NCBI GenBank assembly: GCA_026826555.1
Contig: JAKSZT010054335.1
Coordinates: 5,742,815 to 5,806,814 of the forward strand
Origin: Tolypeutes matacus
Taxonomy: Eukaryota; Chordata; Mammalia; Cingulata; Chlamyphoridae
DNA length: 64,000 nt
Direction of reading: 5' to 3'
In this document: positions 1 to 13,400 of the stretch, in pieces
How the letters are laid out: each line of letters begins with the position of its first letter
How positions within the stretch are numbered: position 1 is the stretch's first letter
Notes under the pieces: model-generated
What the model was told of the DNA's origin: nothing
Database searches by the model: none
The model's input: the letters and a program-made list of their open reading frames with translations, nothing else
Made by a program: the position numbers and the translations under genes

Positions 1-259
1 CAACCGAGGAGTCCAGCGGGCCCCTGGCCCCCAGCAACCCCCCAAGCAACCGCTATCTGCTTCCTCCCACGTGTTTCTTAGGGTGGGTGCCTCCTTCCCA
101 GCGTGAGATTCGGGAATTCACTGGGCTTAGGGCTCTCAGGTACGACCGGGTCGGTCCTCAAGGTGATGCTAGGCAGTAGTACATTGCTTTTCATTTCCCC
201 AAGCCTTGACCTACAAATAAAGCCGCCTAAACACTGGTTGTGTCCCAGCTGGAGTTATT

Positions 260-351
260 CTCTACTGCGCACTAGAATGCAAGCTCCAGGAGGCAGGGCT
301 TGCTGTTTGGCACATAGTAGGTGCTTAATAAATATTTGTAGAATGAATGTC
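260..351 (+). repeat. LINE2 3'-end fragment
   Basis: The run from the 'gcaagctcc-agg-aggcaggg' stretch to 'gcacatagtaggtgcttaataaatatttg' and 'gaatgaatg' matches the ancient mammalian L2 3' terminus. A DAS SINE has inserted immediately after it. Confidence 0.75.
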
Positions 352-567
352 TATTGACTGTTTTTTGTTTTTGTTTTTGTTTTAAAAGATTTTATTTATT
401 TATTCATTTATCCCCCCCTTGCTGCTTGTGCTCGCTGGGTCAGCCAACCACGCCGTGCGGGCGGGCTTGCCCTCACCAGGAGGCCCCGGGAACCGAACCC
501 GGGGCCTCCCATATGGTAAACGGGAGCCCCACTGATTGAGCCACAGCCGCTTCCCTATTGACTGTTT
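352..567 (-). repeat. DAS-type SINE (full length, with TSDs)
   Basis: This is a minus-strand tRNA-derived SINE. Its head reads gggaagcggctgtggctcaa on the reverse strand, its B box is ggttcggttcc, and its tail is the A-rich AATAAATAAA type. A 12-bp target-site duplication, tattgactgttt, lies at 352-363 and 556-567, so the SINE body is 364-555. The perfect duplication indicates a young L1-mediated insertion. Confidence 0.93.
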
Positions 568-1348
568 AAATATAAAAACAGGGCAAGACTTCAAATTCGT
601 CTTGAACTTCCATAACAAGATAAACACCAGCGCAGTCTTCTTTTAGAAACGCTAAGTCTAAGGGCAGAACCGCGCTTGAGGCTGATGGACGCCCTCTAAG
701 GAGAAAAGGGCAGGCACGTTTCCACAGTGGCCGCTTCTTTCTGGGACGTGGAGGGTTTCCCACATGTGCCAAGGCTCATGGGCACTTTTCACTGCCAAGA
801 CCCTGTTTAAATTCTGTCTACGGGATTTGGGTACAGAGAAAACACAACGAAATCGGGTCCACAGATTCCTTACAAACTCCTCAGGGCAGGCCCAGCACAA
901 GAGCTGAAATTAGGAGGAGTGACGGTAGACACCAATATCCCCCGGTGAGCAGAAAGGGAACGGACGCCTTGCTCACCGCGCTCGAGAGCGCTCTGAGTCT
1001 CATCCTGCATTGCACTTTTTCTTTTCCTGATACTAAAAATAAAAAGGAACGCCTTTCACGGAAAGGAGAGATTAGAAACTAGTGGCTGTGTCAAGATGGA
1101 GCGTGTGTGAGAGAGAGAGGAAACGCATCTCTCGTCTTCCAACGTTCTGGAACTTCCTGGAACGTCAGGACTATCTTTAAAGCCTGAGGAGCTGGGCGAT
1201 GTGGTGTGGCGTGCTCCGTGCCCCTCACTGAAGCGGGGGGGGGAGCACAGCCCGCCCGCCGCGGTCCGAGGCCATGCGCTGCCGGCTTTGGATGACCAGG
1301 CCCAAGCCAGTCTCAGGACACTTAGAGCTAAGCACTGCCGGGCCGTAC

Positions 1349-1425
1349 GTGACGTCAGGAGACTCGGGCTCTTCCAGCTGCAGCTCCTTGCGCATCGTCC
1401 CCTCGATCTCCGCTGCCAGGGAGTC
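1349..1425 (-). CDS. TRAK1: TRAK1 shared exon 9 ([17 protein letters not shown])
   Basis: This 77-bp exon has a tccag acceptor and a gtacgg donor. It encodes 25 residues, [19 protein letters not shown] to ESPDV, plus two bases of a Thr codon. It is the last TRAK1 exon in the window. The following exon, which in human begins with a His-Gln-Lys-Arg stretch, must lie beyond position 1, because bases 1-1348 contain no matching sequence. The donor is only moderate (gtacgg). The segment closes the HAP1_N homology and leads towards the region carrying the Miro-binding part. Confidence 0.95.
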
Positions 1426-4400
1426 CTGGAAAAGGCCAGAAGAAACGTGCCAAGTGAGCGGCGACTCAAGCGCTCTGGCCAGCTCAGCCACGGGAGCCCA
1501 TGGACGGACGTCCCACGGCACGAGGCCAACAGCTCCCTCCACGACGCGCTGAGACGGAGGCGGAACAGCCTTGGGCTCGGTGCAGCCGGGAGTCTGCACG
1601 CAAACCCTGTGTGCCCCTGGCCAGACAACGGGGACGCAAGAGTGGCCACGAGGAGGGGAGGGGGGCTTGCTGCGGAGGGAGGACGTCTCTGGGCCTCTGC
1701 CCTCCTGCTGCCTGGGCTCTCCCCACCGACGACCAGCTCACACCCGTGTCCACCAGGAAGCCTCCTTTCCCTCCCCAAGCCGACAGCACACACTCGGGCC
1801 TCGCTAGTTTTCCGAGCATCGCACTTATTGCCCTGGGTGGTTACTTCCACAATGCGCCAGGGGCAGCGCCAGGCCCTAAGGGGGGCCTGGCAGCACAGGC
1901 TGCCTGAGGACGCCCCCCGCCCCCGCACTGCCCGAGGCAGGCCCTAAATGGACGACCCCAGCGGGACGCCGTGCACGCCGACAGGCCTGGCGTGTGCAGG
2001 AAAGCAGCTGCTGAGGCCTCAGAGCAAGCGACAGAACTTCCTGTGGCGGCGGAAACGTCCCGTGTCCTTTGTCCCATGCGGCAGCCACAGGTGGCGGCTG
2101 CACACTGGGCCTGTGGCTCGGGTGACCGAGGAACCGGACTCTTAGCCGTGCTGAACGTCAGTTAATTTAACAGTCACGTGTGCGGGTGGCTGTGCAAGAG
2201 AGCTGGGGACGTAAAGCCTGCACCGCCACTCCGACCACGCGGCCGTGAGAACGGCCGGGAGCCACAGGCAGCCCTGGGTGCTGGCCCTCTTGGACTGCTT
2301 TGAATGCTATCGCAGCACAGTGGCTCTGAAAACGTCCTTCAGAAACCGGGCCGGGCCAGCAGCTGCCGAGCAAAGGCCATGAAAAGCTCCGCCTCAGCAA
2401 GCACGAAAGCTGAGGATCCCTCTACGAGTCCCGAAATGCAGCTCTCGAGCTCAGCGTTTCCTAGGAGCGGCTTAGCTTTCAAAGACGGGGGGCCCAGGAG
2501 GCCACTGCCCCCGGGTGGGAAACCAGGGAGGCAGGGGGCCGCGGCGAGGCGCGGTCGGGGCTCACGGTGGCTTCTGTGAGCGGGAGCCGGCTCTGGACCG
2601 GGGGGGCTTGGCGCACAGAACTCTGTTACCTTCCCTGGGGTCTCTGGCGACCTGGCTCATGCACCTGAACCTTGGAAACCCGACTGTGTCATGTTATGAC
2701 CTTCTGGTCTCCCTGAGAGTTCAACCAGGTTTCTTTAAAAAAAAAAAAAAAATTTTCTAGCTGTGGTGTGGGAAAGCAAAGGGAAAAAACAGAGAGACGA
2801 GAGATCACGATTTTGGGGAAGTGGGCCTGCAAGGAGCAGAGGGACAGAGTCTGCCCTGGACTGTGAGGAGTGGGGACAGCAACAGGAGGCTAGAGGGAGA
2901 GCCCCACGGAAGGGGACTGAGGCCCACACAGGCACACGGCCATCCGCTGCTCTCTCACTGGGGGGAACATCTGTCGAAAGCTCTTCTCTCAGGCAAAATT
3001 CGGTATTTCATTAAAAGATGGAAATAGAGTCTTAACAAAGGAATTTGTGGGAGCTCGTTTTTCGGTCTGTCTGTTCGTCCATCCATCCATCCCAATGTGG
3101 TTATATCTATTAAATGTCTACAATATATACCGAGCCATGCAGGAACAGAGTAACAAAGAGGAGAGAGGAAAATTGCTCATTTTCTTTCAAGGGGCTTCCA
3201 ACTAACAGAAACTAAAATGAGTAGTAAAGACACTGACGTGTGATGGGGAAATGACCGGCGGAGGGCCCAGCCCTGCCCAGCTCCTAACAGGGACACGGCA
3301 ACGACCTGGAAAATCCCCTTCTCACACACGTTCTTCCCGCAGAGGCCACACACGAGACAGATCAGGCCAGGGCGAAAGCCGCAACGCCGTGGGAAAGAGC
3401 GTGAAAAAGCACACACGCTGCCCACGTGCAGAGCGTCTCCCCACAGTCGCAGGCATGGGGAGCCACCAGGAGCGCGAGGAATAAGCCACCAAGGACCAGC
3501 AGCGCTCTCCAGGCAGCCCAGGAATTCCGAAATGCACCTGTGAGGCCACATGTGGTCTAGTAAGGTCAGGAAAATAACACCTTCCAAAGCCTGGGGGTGT
3601 TCAAGCTCCCACCAAAATCATCTCCTACAGGCAGAGTCGGCAGCGGGTTGTCTGAGGGAGAGAAGCCCCCAGCGGGCCCACGTGGCCTCGACCCAGCGCA
3701 GACCCCAGCCGCAGCTACTCACAGCGCAAGGAGCTCCCGTGGTCGACCTCAGGCCCCCTCCCCAGGAGGACCCCCGCTGCCCGGTGGCGCAAAGGGGCTC
3801 CCTGGAGCCGAGGACGCGGTCACCAGCTCACCATGGGGAACAGGCCCAGAGGGCGGTAGCGCCGGGACGAGCTGCTCGGCACGGCCTTGTTCCGCAGGTT
3901 CTTCAGCTCCTCCTGCGCCTCATGGAGCATCTCCATGCACTCCGCGCACTTGTCCTCCAGCTCGCGCAGCTGCGGGGACGAGAGGCGCGGGTGACCGCCC
4001 GGGCAATCTAAGAGCCCCCAGACCCGGACTGGCCGCCTGGGGGCCCGGGCCAAGCGCCGGGGGCAAACTTAGGGCTCAGAAACACCGCTAAGATAATGCG
4101 GAAATGAGAACAACAAAAATACAGTAACAGGTAACGGAGCCAGAAACGTTAAAGGAGTCCCAGTCGTGACCCCAGCCTGGCAAGGAGCCCCGTTTTAAGC
4201 CAGGGATGCCACGTCCTGCATTGTTTCGGGCGCAAGCACGCAGGGCCCGGGGCTGGGGAACCTTAGGCGCTCACGACCAAGAACGGAGTCGGCAGGCAGA
4301 GAATCGAGGTGCACCTGGGAAGTGCCTTACGGGTGAAATTTAACTTGATACGGAAACGCGGTCGAGCGGTCAAGCTGGACGCGCCCAAAGCCCGTGTGAG

Positions 4401-7400
4401 GAGGCCGACCGGAACGACGGGCCCTGACGAGAGGAGGGAGACACTCACCTCGGCCGTGAGCTGCCGCTGCGCATCCTTGGCCGCCCCCAGGTGCTGGACG
4501 AGCTCTTCGTTTTCCACCGCACACTAGAAGGTGCCCAAAGAGAAATGCTCCTCTCTCTTACGCTACTTCAAGTCTCATTCCTCCCACCCCCCTCATTACC
4601 CGATCCGTTATCTTAGCACATTCTACAAAGAGGTTTTTATCTTATATGGGAATAAAATCCATTTTCTAGATAATCTGAAGGCAAAGCCTTTTCCTACATG
4701 GATATTCACGCTCTGCAGCCCTCCCCTCTCCCTCTGGAGGCAGCTCGCGTCACGCTCACAGCAAAGGCCCAATGTGGGAGACTCTTCTTTGCTGCTTCAC
4801 CTTAAATCTAAAGGCTACTGTTCCACTGCAGAACTTACCAGGTGCTACTCGACCCGGCAACCCGCACGCTACATTCCCAGACCCCAGCTCTGCAGCCCTG
4901 TAATGACTGCGGCTAATTTCCAGGTGATTCTTATAAGACACGGAGGCTAACAGGAACCTTGGGGCAACGTGTGCTATGCTATGGGGCCCATTAGGCACTT
5001 TCTCCAAAGGGGCAGCCTGGACTTCTAAGCTATGGAGCTGAAGGGCACTGTTTTGCGGGGTAAGTGCCCCCCCACCCGAGCCAGAGAAACATGAAGCCTT
5101 ACGGCTTTCGCCTTCTTCTGCAAATCCACTATCTGCGACAGCAGGTGCGTGATCTCCTCTTGCTGGCGGGCAGCGTCTTCCGTCTTCTTGGCCAGTTCCT
5201 CAGAGATGCTGGCAATCTGGACGTTGGCATCCCCTGTGCCCGAGAAACGGAAGTGACAAGAGTAAGTCTGGAAACGCCACGTGCAGGCCCAGAGAGAACG
5301 GTTTCTTCGTGATTTGCACGATGAAGCCCATCCTTATCACAGGGCGGGGGTGAGGGGTGCATTCCGCCACACCTCGAAGGAAGCGCAGGGGCCGCTTCAG
5401 AAGGCGCGAGCCATCGGAGGACCTGGTGGTTCCCGGGCACGGTGCCCAGGGTCGCCTCTCCAGACAAGTCAGGCTCTGGAAGGCGCCAAACAAGGGTGCA
5501 TCTCGCTGAGTCCCCACACTCCATCACAAACAGATCTGCCCGAGCAGAAGCCTCTGAGAGGAGCCAGTGCCAGCACCTGACAGAATTACCCGGGGCGCTT
5601 CCAGCCCTATCCAGAGGCGAAGCTCATCTTACTAGAGCTGAGCACGGGGTGTTTCCATTTACCTAGTATTTTGCTGACATTCAAAACATTCTGTTTGCCC
5701 CTTTGGCTTATCTTAACTTGTAAACTTACAACGGAGTGGGAGGAGGGAAGTACTTATTTGCAAAATTAAGAATTCTGGCATCAACTTTCACAAATCAGAT
5801 GACTAGAAAGGAGCTTTCCCACATTTTTAAGGCAGGTCACTGTAGCTGGGCCTAATTTAGGAATTAAATAATTTCAATATTCCAGGAAAAAAATAAATTC
5901 AATGCCCATCTCCCAGGGGGACCGAGACAACCGACAGCTGACAGCCAGCACCTACTTTCTCGAGTCAGGTGCACCATTCTGGTGTGGACGCCAGAAGGGG
6001 GTAGGTCTCCAGTTTTAAGAAAACGTGACTGAGCCACAGGCTGGCAGGGAGACGGTTTATCCATGGCGCTGCAAATCTGCCTGATGGACGGCAGCAGAAG
6101 CCAGGGGGTAAAGCGAGGGAAAGGGGGCGGGAGGGAAGGGCAGGGACCTACTCAGCTCCCTCACGCAGTCGTTGACCAGCTGCTGCTCCTTCTCCTCGTA
6201 GGTGATGGTCTCTGTCTTCAGCTGGCAGGCCTGGGGACAAGGCTTGGGTCAGAGGCCCCGCTCTCACCTGGACTGCTGGCCCTGAGGCGTCTCCCCACCT
6301 GTCACCCACTGCGCCCTCACGTGTGGAAGGTCAGTCCGAATTCAAGGTTATTTGGTGGGGCTTGGATTCCGGGATCTGAAAAGCTGAAACCACGAGCCGC
6401 TGGAGGGCCCCACAGAAAGTGACGCACACAAGAGTCAAACACCCTGCTCTGAAAACTCACGATGTAAACGCCTGTCCGTCCGTCCGCCCGGCCCAGCCTC
6501 CTCTGTGGTCCTACCAGTGCCCCCCACGCAGGCTTTCTAAGGATAACCACAAGAGCGGCTAACACGTGTCACACACTTGTCACGTCCTGGGTTCTCAACT
6601 GCGGCCAAGCGCCGCGTCCGGCTAAGGAGAACAAGGTCCAACGTGAAAGCGTGAACACTCAGACCGGGAGCTGTCTCAGGGCTCTGCACGGCTTGGGCGG
6701 GGCAGACCAGGTGGGACGACAGAGCTCTCGAGGCCCAGAGGAGATGCCCGGTGAGAGAGGCGTCCAGGAGCCGGGGTCAGATTCCCGGATCTGGAGGTCT
6801 GCCTGAGCAGAGGGGGCCCTGGGCGTCTGCGGCCTCGGCTCAGTCACCGACCGGCACGGAACACTCGGCAAACCTCTTGGTGGCTTTGGGTTTGCTTCTT
6901 ATCATTACAGGAAGGGCGGGAAAAGGTGAGGTCTAAGAGAACCTGACCCTTCCCTCACACGGAAAAGGACCTGGCCAAACAAGCAAGGCCAGCAGCCAGG
7001 CTCTAGCCAACGTGTGGGCAGGCCCACGGCAGGCGACAGGCACTGGCCCGCTGAGGGGCCTCTGGGGCCCTGGGCCAGCTCACAGGGGACGCGCCTGAGA
7101 CCTGTCCACAGGGGACGTGCCTCTGCCCAGGGAGCATTACCTCTGCCGGGAAGCACACGCCTCTGTCAGAGAGCACACGCTTGAGACCTGACCATAGGGG
7201 GACACGCCTGTCAGGGAGCATGAGAGCACGCACTCTGCCCAGGAGCACTGCCTCTGCTGGGGAACACGCACCTCTGCCCAAGAGCACTGCCTCTGCCTGG
7301 GGGCACGTGCCTCTGCCAGGGAGCATGCGCTTGAGACCTGACCACAGGGGGACGCGCCTCTGTGAGGGAGCACAAGAGCACACACCTCTGCCGGGGAGCA

Positions 7401-10400
7401 TGTGCCTCTGCCCAGGGACCACGCGCCTCTGCCAGGGAGCACTGCCTCTGCCAGGGAGCACACACCTCTGCCCAGGGACCATGCACCTCTGCCAGGGAGC
7501 ACTGCCTCTGTCGGGGTGCACGTGCCTCTGCCAGGGAGCACGTGCCCCTCCCCAGGAACACACGCCTTTGCCCAGGGAGCACACGCCTCTGCCAGGGAGC
7601 ACACGCCTCTGCCAGGGAGCAGGTATAAACGCACTGATAATCAAGTCAAACTGGACTCAGTGCACATGTACTCAAGGGCAGCGAGTGCAGGAAAGCAGAC
7701 ATGCAGATACTGGCTGTCACTCGCTAACCTTGGGAAAGCAGAACAGCCATCAGCCTGGGTCCCAAGTTTCTCACCAGAAATGAGAACCAGAGTGACGAGC
7801 TTTCCATGTGCTGTGAAGATTCTACTGTAAGCACCGTGCCCTTGAGGCAAGGCCCAGCACATGACCGAGGGCACAGCTGTGCACTAAGGTTCACCGGGAA
7901 GAGTGGCACGCGGCCACGGCTGCTCTGGCCAGATGAGGCGAGCAGAGCCGCTGCCCCTCCAGAGGGGACTGGGGGGGGTCACGGCACCTCTGACCGAAGG
8001 ACGACGTTCTCCTCCTCGAGGTCCTTCAGCTTCTTCTGAAGAGAATCCAAATGAAAGTAATTCTGGACTGAGGAGGACGACTCGTTCCTCTTCAACCTGG
8101 AGGAGGAAGGACACAGAGTCTGGAGAGGCATTTCCTCCCACCACCTGGCAAGCCCTGTGGGAGGCACGGACAGGGGCTGCTCCAAGGAAAGTTCAAGAAA
8201 CTTGCACGTGTGACAATGACACATCAGGCAGCTCCCTCACCCCCAGGAAAACGACACCCACCAACGCATCACTTTGGACCAATCCAACTCAATCCTCTCT
8301 CCATAATCTGCAGTTGCCATATCACCTTAGAAGTCAGGGGAATCGATTCTGTTTGAAGCCTACACAATCCCAGGATGCCCGGGAGTTTAATCCTTATAAC
8401 GTGTTTCCACGTGCCAGGAACTGATTTAAGCACTGTAAGTACTTCGCGTGCATTAACTCGAAGTTCACAACCCTATGATGAAGTACTACTATTGTTCCTA
8501 TTTTAAGAGTGAAGAACCAGGAACAGAGGGGTTGAGTAACTTGGCCAAGGGCACACAGCAATAAATCAGAGCCACAGGAGGCGCTGCTGATGCAGAGAAG
8601 CCCCCACCCCTGCCCTGACACCCACCACAGCACCTCTGTGTCTCCTTGAGCAGCAGAGCCCACCCTGTCAGCCACCAAGGCAAATACTGCGAGATCCTCA
8701 CTTTCAAACACAGACTGACAAATAACCAGTAAGACCCAGGAAGAGGAAGACGAAACAGCTGCCCTTCCATTTCCGACTGAACAGTGAATCGCTCGGCGTG
8801 AGGTGCTCAGGGATACTTGGGCACCGCTGGCGAAGGGGAGCCTGCACATCCGCGACATCCACGCGGCCGGGATTCTGGAAGCGCAGCCCCCTGGCGACTT
8901 ACGGGGTCGAGCACACGGACTCGGGCTCGCTCTCCTCCGCGGCGCTGGTGTAGAACTGAAGCAGCTCGTCCTTCATGGAGAGCTCATGTCGGAGCTGGGA
9001 CACCTGAACGACAGGGCACAGATCCATCACCTGCTTCTCAAGCGGAGGCGTTGCCAGCTGTGCTCAAACACTCTCTGCTTAGCGACAAATGTGTTTAAGT
9101 CCCCCAAATAAAAATGAAGACAATTAATTGACTGTGTGCAATTCAGAGAAAATGAGGTGTTTGATCCCACTGAAGAGGAAAAAAATACTTTTGACAGAAA
9201 ATTGGTAATTTTTACTTTGGTGAGGGGGAAGGTGAGAAGGGACTAGAAGGCTCCAGAAGGGACTAGAAGGTTCTAGAATGACGGCTGGGGGCATTACACA
9301 GCTTATGGGCTTTGGAAGTAGCCAGATGAGCAGGCTGGGAAATGGCCAGTGAAATGTCGTGTTACCAGGTGAAGGAAGAGGCCATTCTCTTCTGCCCAAA
9401 CCAAACCCCACCTCACTACAGCATCTCGGCAAGGCCAGCTCCAGCTCGCCCAGCCCCGGCCTCACGCAGCCCCATCCCGGGGCGATGAGCCCTCCCAGGG
9501 CTCCCGGCAAGCACGGCCAGGCCCTGCTCTGAACTGGATGGTCACTAGCAGGACTTCCAGAGGCAGGCCGAGGAGCGGCAAGTACCAGGAGCTGCTCACT
9601 CTGCCTGCTGTGAGGACGGTCTAAAGTCACCCAGTTGACACTCGAGGCCTAAAATAAACAAACTTGCCCTTTCACCGCCCAGTGCCGATGAACACGGGGC
9701 CAGCCTGGTCAAGAGTTCTGGTTTCGGGAAGCGGCTGTGGCTCAATCAGTGGGGCTCCCGTTCGGTTCCCGGGGCCTCCTGGTGAAGGCAGGCCCGCCCG
9801 CACGGCATGGTTGGCTGACCCAGCGAGCACAAGCAGCAAGGGGGGGATAAATGAATAAATAAATAAAATCTTTAAAAAAAAAAAAAGAGTTCTGGTTTCT
9901 GCTTTATTCTTTGTTTCCCATCTGATTTGCAGTCTATGGTTTATTCCAGCTCTCCTACGCACTTCCACGGAGAAGTAAGTTTTACATGCTCAAAGGCTCT
10001 GGAGTCAACTCCTAGACTGATAATTTAATGGCGTGCCAAGGGAGAACATACCCCAGTTTTCAGATTCAAAGCCTTTCCAAAGAAACAGGGCATTCCCGCT
10101 CCCACAGGGTGGGTTGATCTTTGTGGGGGTGCGGAAGCCCCAAGCAAGGGCAGTAACGTGGGGAAGCTGCCTCTGCTCCAAGGGGCTAAGGGAGCTGGTG
10201 GCCCCCGCGTGCTTCAGGGCCAGTGCCCGAGGGAAGGGGATTCAGGCGTGATGTGAGGTTGCCGTGAAAGCAGAGACCAACTTTGTTTCTCCCGGAACGC
10301 GGCAGCATCCCGCCTCGTTTTTCAATCCCGACAGCTTTAACAAAGAAAAGCCTGACACGGCCAGTTGTTTTGTTTTTGTTGTAATGATGACTGCGCAGTT

Positions 10401-13400
10401 GCACCCTGCCTCCTCGCTGGCGGACCCTGCCGCGCCCCACGCTGACTCACGCACCCCTTCTCGTCGTCAGCCGCGTGCACTCTGGCCGAGCGCTGTTATC
10501 AGCTGGCACAATTAGATCCTGGACTTAGAGGAGGGCCACGGCTGGTCCCACCCCCCAGGCCTGCCCGTGTAACCAGGCACGACCGAGCCACCCCGTCCCC
10601 CGAAGGAGAGGAGGGAGGCACGTCAAGCAGTAGGAGCTGCAGGAAGGCAGCTTTCGCTACAGGAACGGCCCCAGGGAGCAAGCCCGCCGCCCCACGCCTC
10701 CGCCGCCAGCCCCTCACCTCCTCCCTGATGTGCTCCACTTGCTCCTCCAGCAGCTCGTTTCTCTCCGTTAGCGTTTTGTTCTTCTTCAGCAACGACTGGC
10801 CAATCCGAGCAGCCAATTCCAAATCCCGTTCTTTCTATGAAAAGCAGGAGAGCAGGGATTTAAAAACCAGACACAAAACACAAAAATGTGCTTCCTGAAG
10901 GTGCCAACCAGTGCTGTCAAAGGAGAATAAAACAAGGACATCGAGAAATAAAGGAACGAATAACTCACTACCCAAGCCAGCCACAGATTCCCGTTAGGAG
11001 AGGACGCCCAGGCCACGCTGGGGCAGAGTGCCACAGGCCTCAAGCTACAAGGGAGCCTCGAAACCTAATGAAACAAGCCTTAGGTCCTATGGGGGAAATA
11101 TGCTTCCAAAAACATCTCTTTGCATCTTTTGGTATTTGTGTCTCCATTTGATTAACGTGTGTCTCCACCTGAGGCCTGGGGAAGGCTCCGAGGCTCTGCT
11201 CCCACACAGGCCATGAAGTATGCGTGGCCTCGACAAATGGCTTCTGCTGACCAGGGTCGGGTACAGCCGAGGCTCGTTGTTTTCAAAGCGCAGATTCGGG
11301 CCCACCCATGGTTGAGAAATCATCTTAGCAATGGCAGCCGACATGTTTTAAAGACAATTCAACAGCACAGATTTGAAAATGCCAGCGTGCCTCCCACACA
11401 CTACGGGCAGGTACTGTTTGGTGTTTTCTGTTTGTCATGAGCTTACACACTCAAGCGAGGGCTTGGTCACGACCTAAGATGCGTTTCTCACAGTGGGTCA
11501 CAGCCACACATTACCTGCTCCAGGTAACCCAGCCACTCTATGACCGGGAGAGTTGGGTTCCTTTTGAACATCCCTGGGGCCCAGTCCCTCCTCTGTTAAA
11601 TGAAAGAGGGTGGGGAGCGGGGCAGGCTAGCTGATATGTCTTTGAAAATAATATTCTAGGTTTATGATTCATTGAGCTGGATGCCAAAAAGCAGCAGCTT
11701 TTATTGCTACCCCAACTCATTGCCCCAGTTGGCGCGTCCCCGCCACGGCCTCACCGCCCACAAACGTGGTCCTGCCACGTGCTCCAGTACCTCCAAGGCC
11801 CTTCACTGTTTCTCACTCTAGGGCTGAGATTATCTGGTACCTGGAGGAGAGTGAGCCAGAGGCACTGTGGGCTCAAGGTCACCACTGGCCAGCACACAAA
11901 CGCACACCAAAGCTCGTTTCTCTTTGAAAGGGTGTGCTCCGTGGACTTAACTCCAGTCACTTGAATTTCTCTTCCAGAACAAGCTCTCAGATGGACTCCT
12001 CAGCAGAGCTGCGTGCTCACGGGCTCACGGCCTCGCTTGCCACTCCGCATCCACGTCGCCGAGATCCACGTGACGTCTGCACATTCCGCAACAGACAGAC
12101 AGGCCAAGATCATGAAGAGGACAACCCCATCGGGCAAGGCAGTGCTACGGTGCCTGCAGCGTGCCGAAGGCTTCCATGTCAGGCAAGGGCAGAACCCGGG
12201 AAGAGTGGGAGCAGGCAGGAAGCAAAGCAAGGGGACAGCGCTCCGCCACGTGGCCCTTCACCCTAGTGTTCCCTCAAACCCCAGGCCAGGGCCCTGCTGA
12301 GGACAGAATGGGCTCTCGGCTGGTCTACCCTGAGTACTCCCAAAAATCTACTCTTTACGGCAATTTTAAAGAAAATGGTTTACCAGGGGAGAAGAGCAAG
12401 AAGTTAGGGATGAAATTAAAGATTTAAACAAAAAGGTGAGACTAGTGTCTCTGGTTCTTCTCTCTACTTTTACTAAGGCAAGAGGCTAGCTGAGTTTCTC
12501 TTCGAGAATTACAAGAATGAAAAACTCACCAACATATGATAAATGTTTACTTCTAAGAAGAGAAAGCATCTAGGAAACGACCTCTGGGCTAAACTGCAGC
12601 AAGACTGAGACTACAGATAAAGAGTTTAGGCTTTTGGAGAGAAGTCACTAGAAGAAGCCACTTTTTTCCCCCAGGAAACATGCTCAGTGGCACTCACTCT
12701 AACCCTCCCTGTCGTCTCGGCTACGCTTTGCCTGAAAAGGCACAACTTGTGTCACAGCCTCTTTGTGCCAGGGAGACTCGCACCGACTGACACCCGTTAG
12801 CGAGCAGCCGAGCCGCTGCCCCCGCCTAGCAGCTGACTCGCCTCATTCAACAGTTTCAGACAAAAAGCAAGACCCAGCGGTGGGGGTAACCGCCTCGTAA
12901 CCGAGGAGGAGCAAGCTTCGCCCAAAGGAAATGCTGAACAGGAGCAAGCCGGAGCCTCGGAAGCCACGGAAGGCCCTCCGCCGGCCGGAGGCATCCGAGC
13001 ACATCCCTGCAAGCGGCAGGCACAGAGACGGAAGCAAGTGGGCACAGGACAGGCCAACGCCCGTGAAAAGCACGGAGCGAGCTGTCACGCGACTGGCACG
13101 GCCAGTCGGGTAGTTTAGACTTTACCCAGGAAACCAGCCCAGTTCCTAAGAAAGGCAGTGAAACGCAGGCGGGATTCTTATTGGGACAAGGAAAAGACTG
13201 GAATTCTGTGTAACCACACAGACCACTGCTCCTAGGAGCTTCTCAGGACAGAACCAGGCTCAAGAGGAGCCATCCGGAGAACTGCCCCAGCGACGTGGAA
13301 AGACCAGCACACACTCTTCACAGACACACACTCGGGAAGTTAACTGGGGGCCGGGGGTACTTGTGCAAAGGGTCCCGGCCTCGGCTCCTCCGGAAGCCGA

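Larger units (their letters stand above)
1..1348 (-). other. TRAK1 intron 3' of shared exon 9 (partial)
   Basis: This is the first part of the intron after shared exon 9. It contains an L2-type 3' end and a minus-strand DAS SINE on the left. From about 568 to 1348 I see only unique GC-moderate sequence with no exon, repeat unit or RNA gene. Confidence 0.7.

Noticed and set aside
1056..1947. Open frames of 290 aa (minus) and 248 aa (plus) overlapping TRAK1 shared exon 9
   Set aside because: They overlap each other and the real exon in other frames. Composition follows local GC content and no family is recognisable.
7003..7644. 213-residue repetitive open frame (minus) and companions
   Set aside because: Product of the 22-bp minisatellite; similar frames exist on both strands.
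9740..9790. tRNA gene-like A and B boxes
   Set aside because: They belong to tRNA-derived SINEs. No cloverleaf with paired acceptor stem could be traced.
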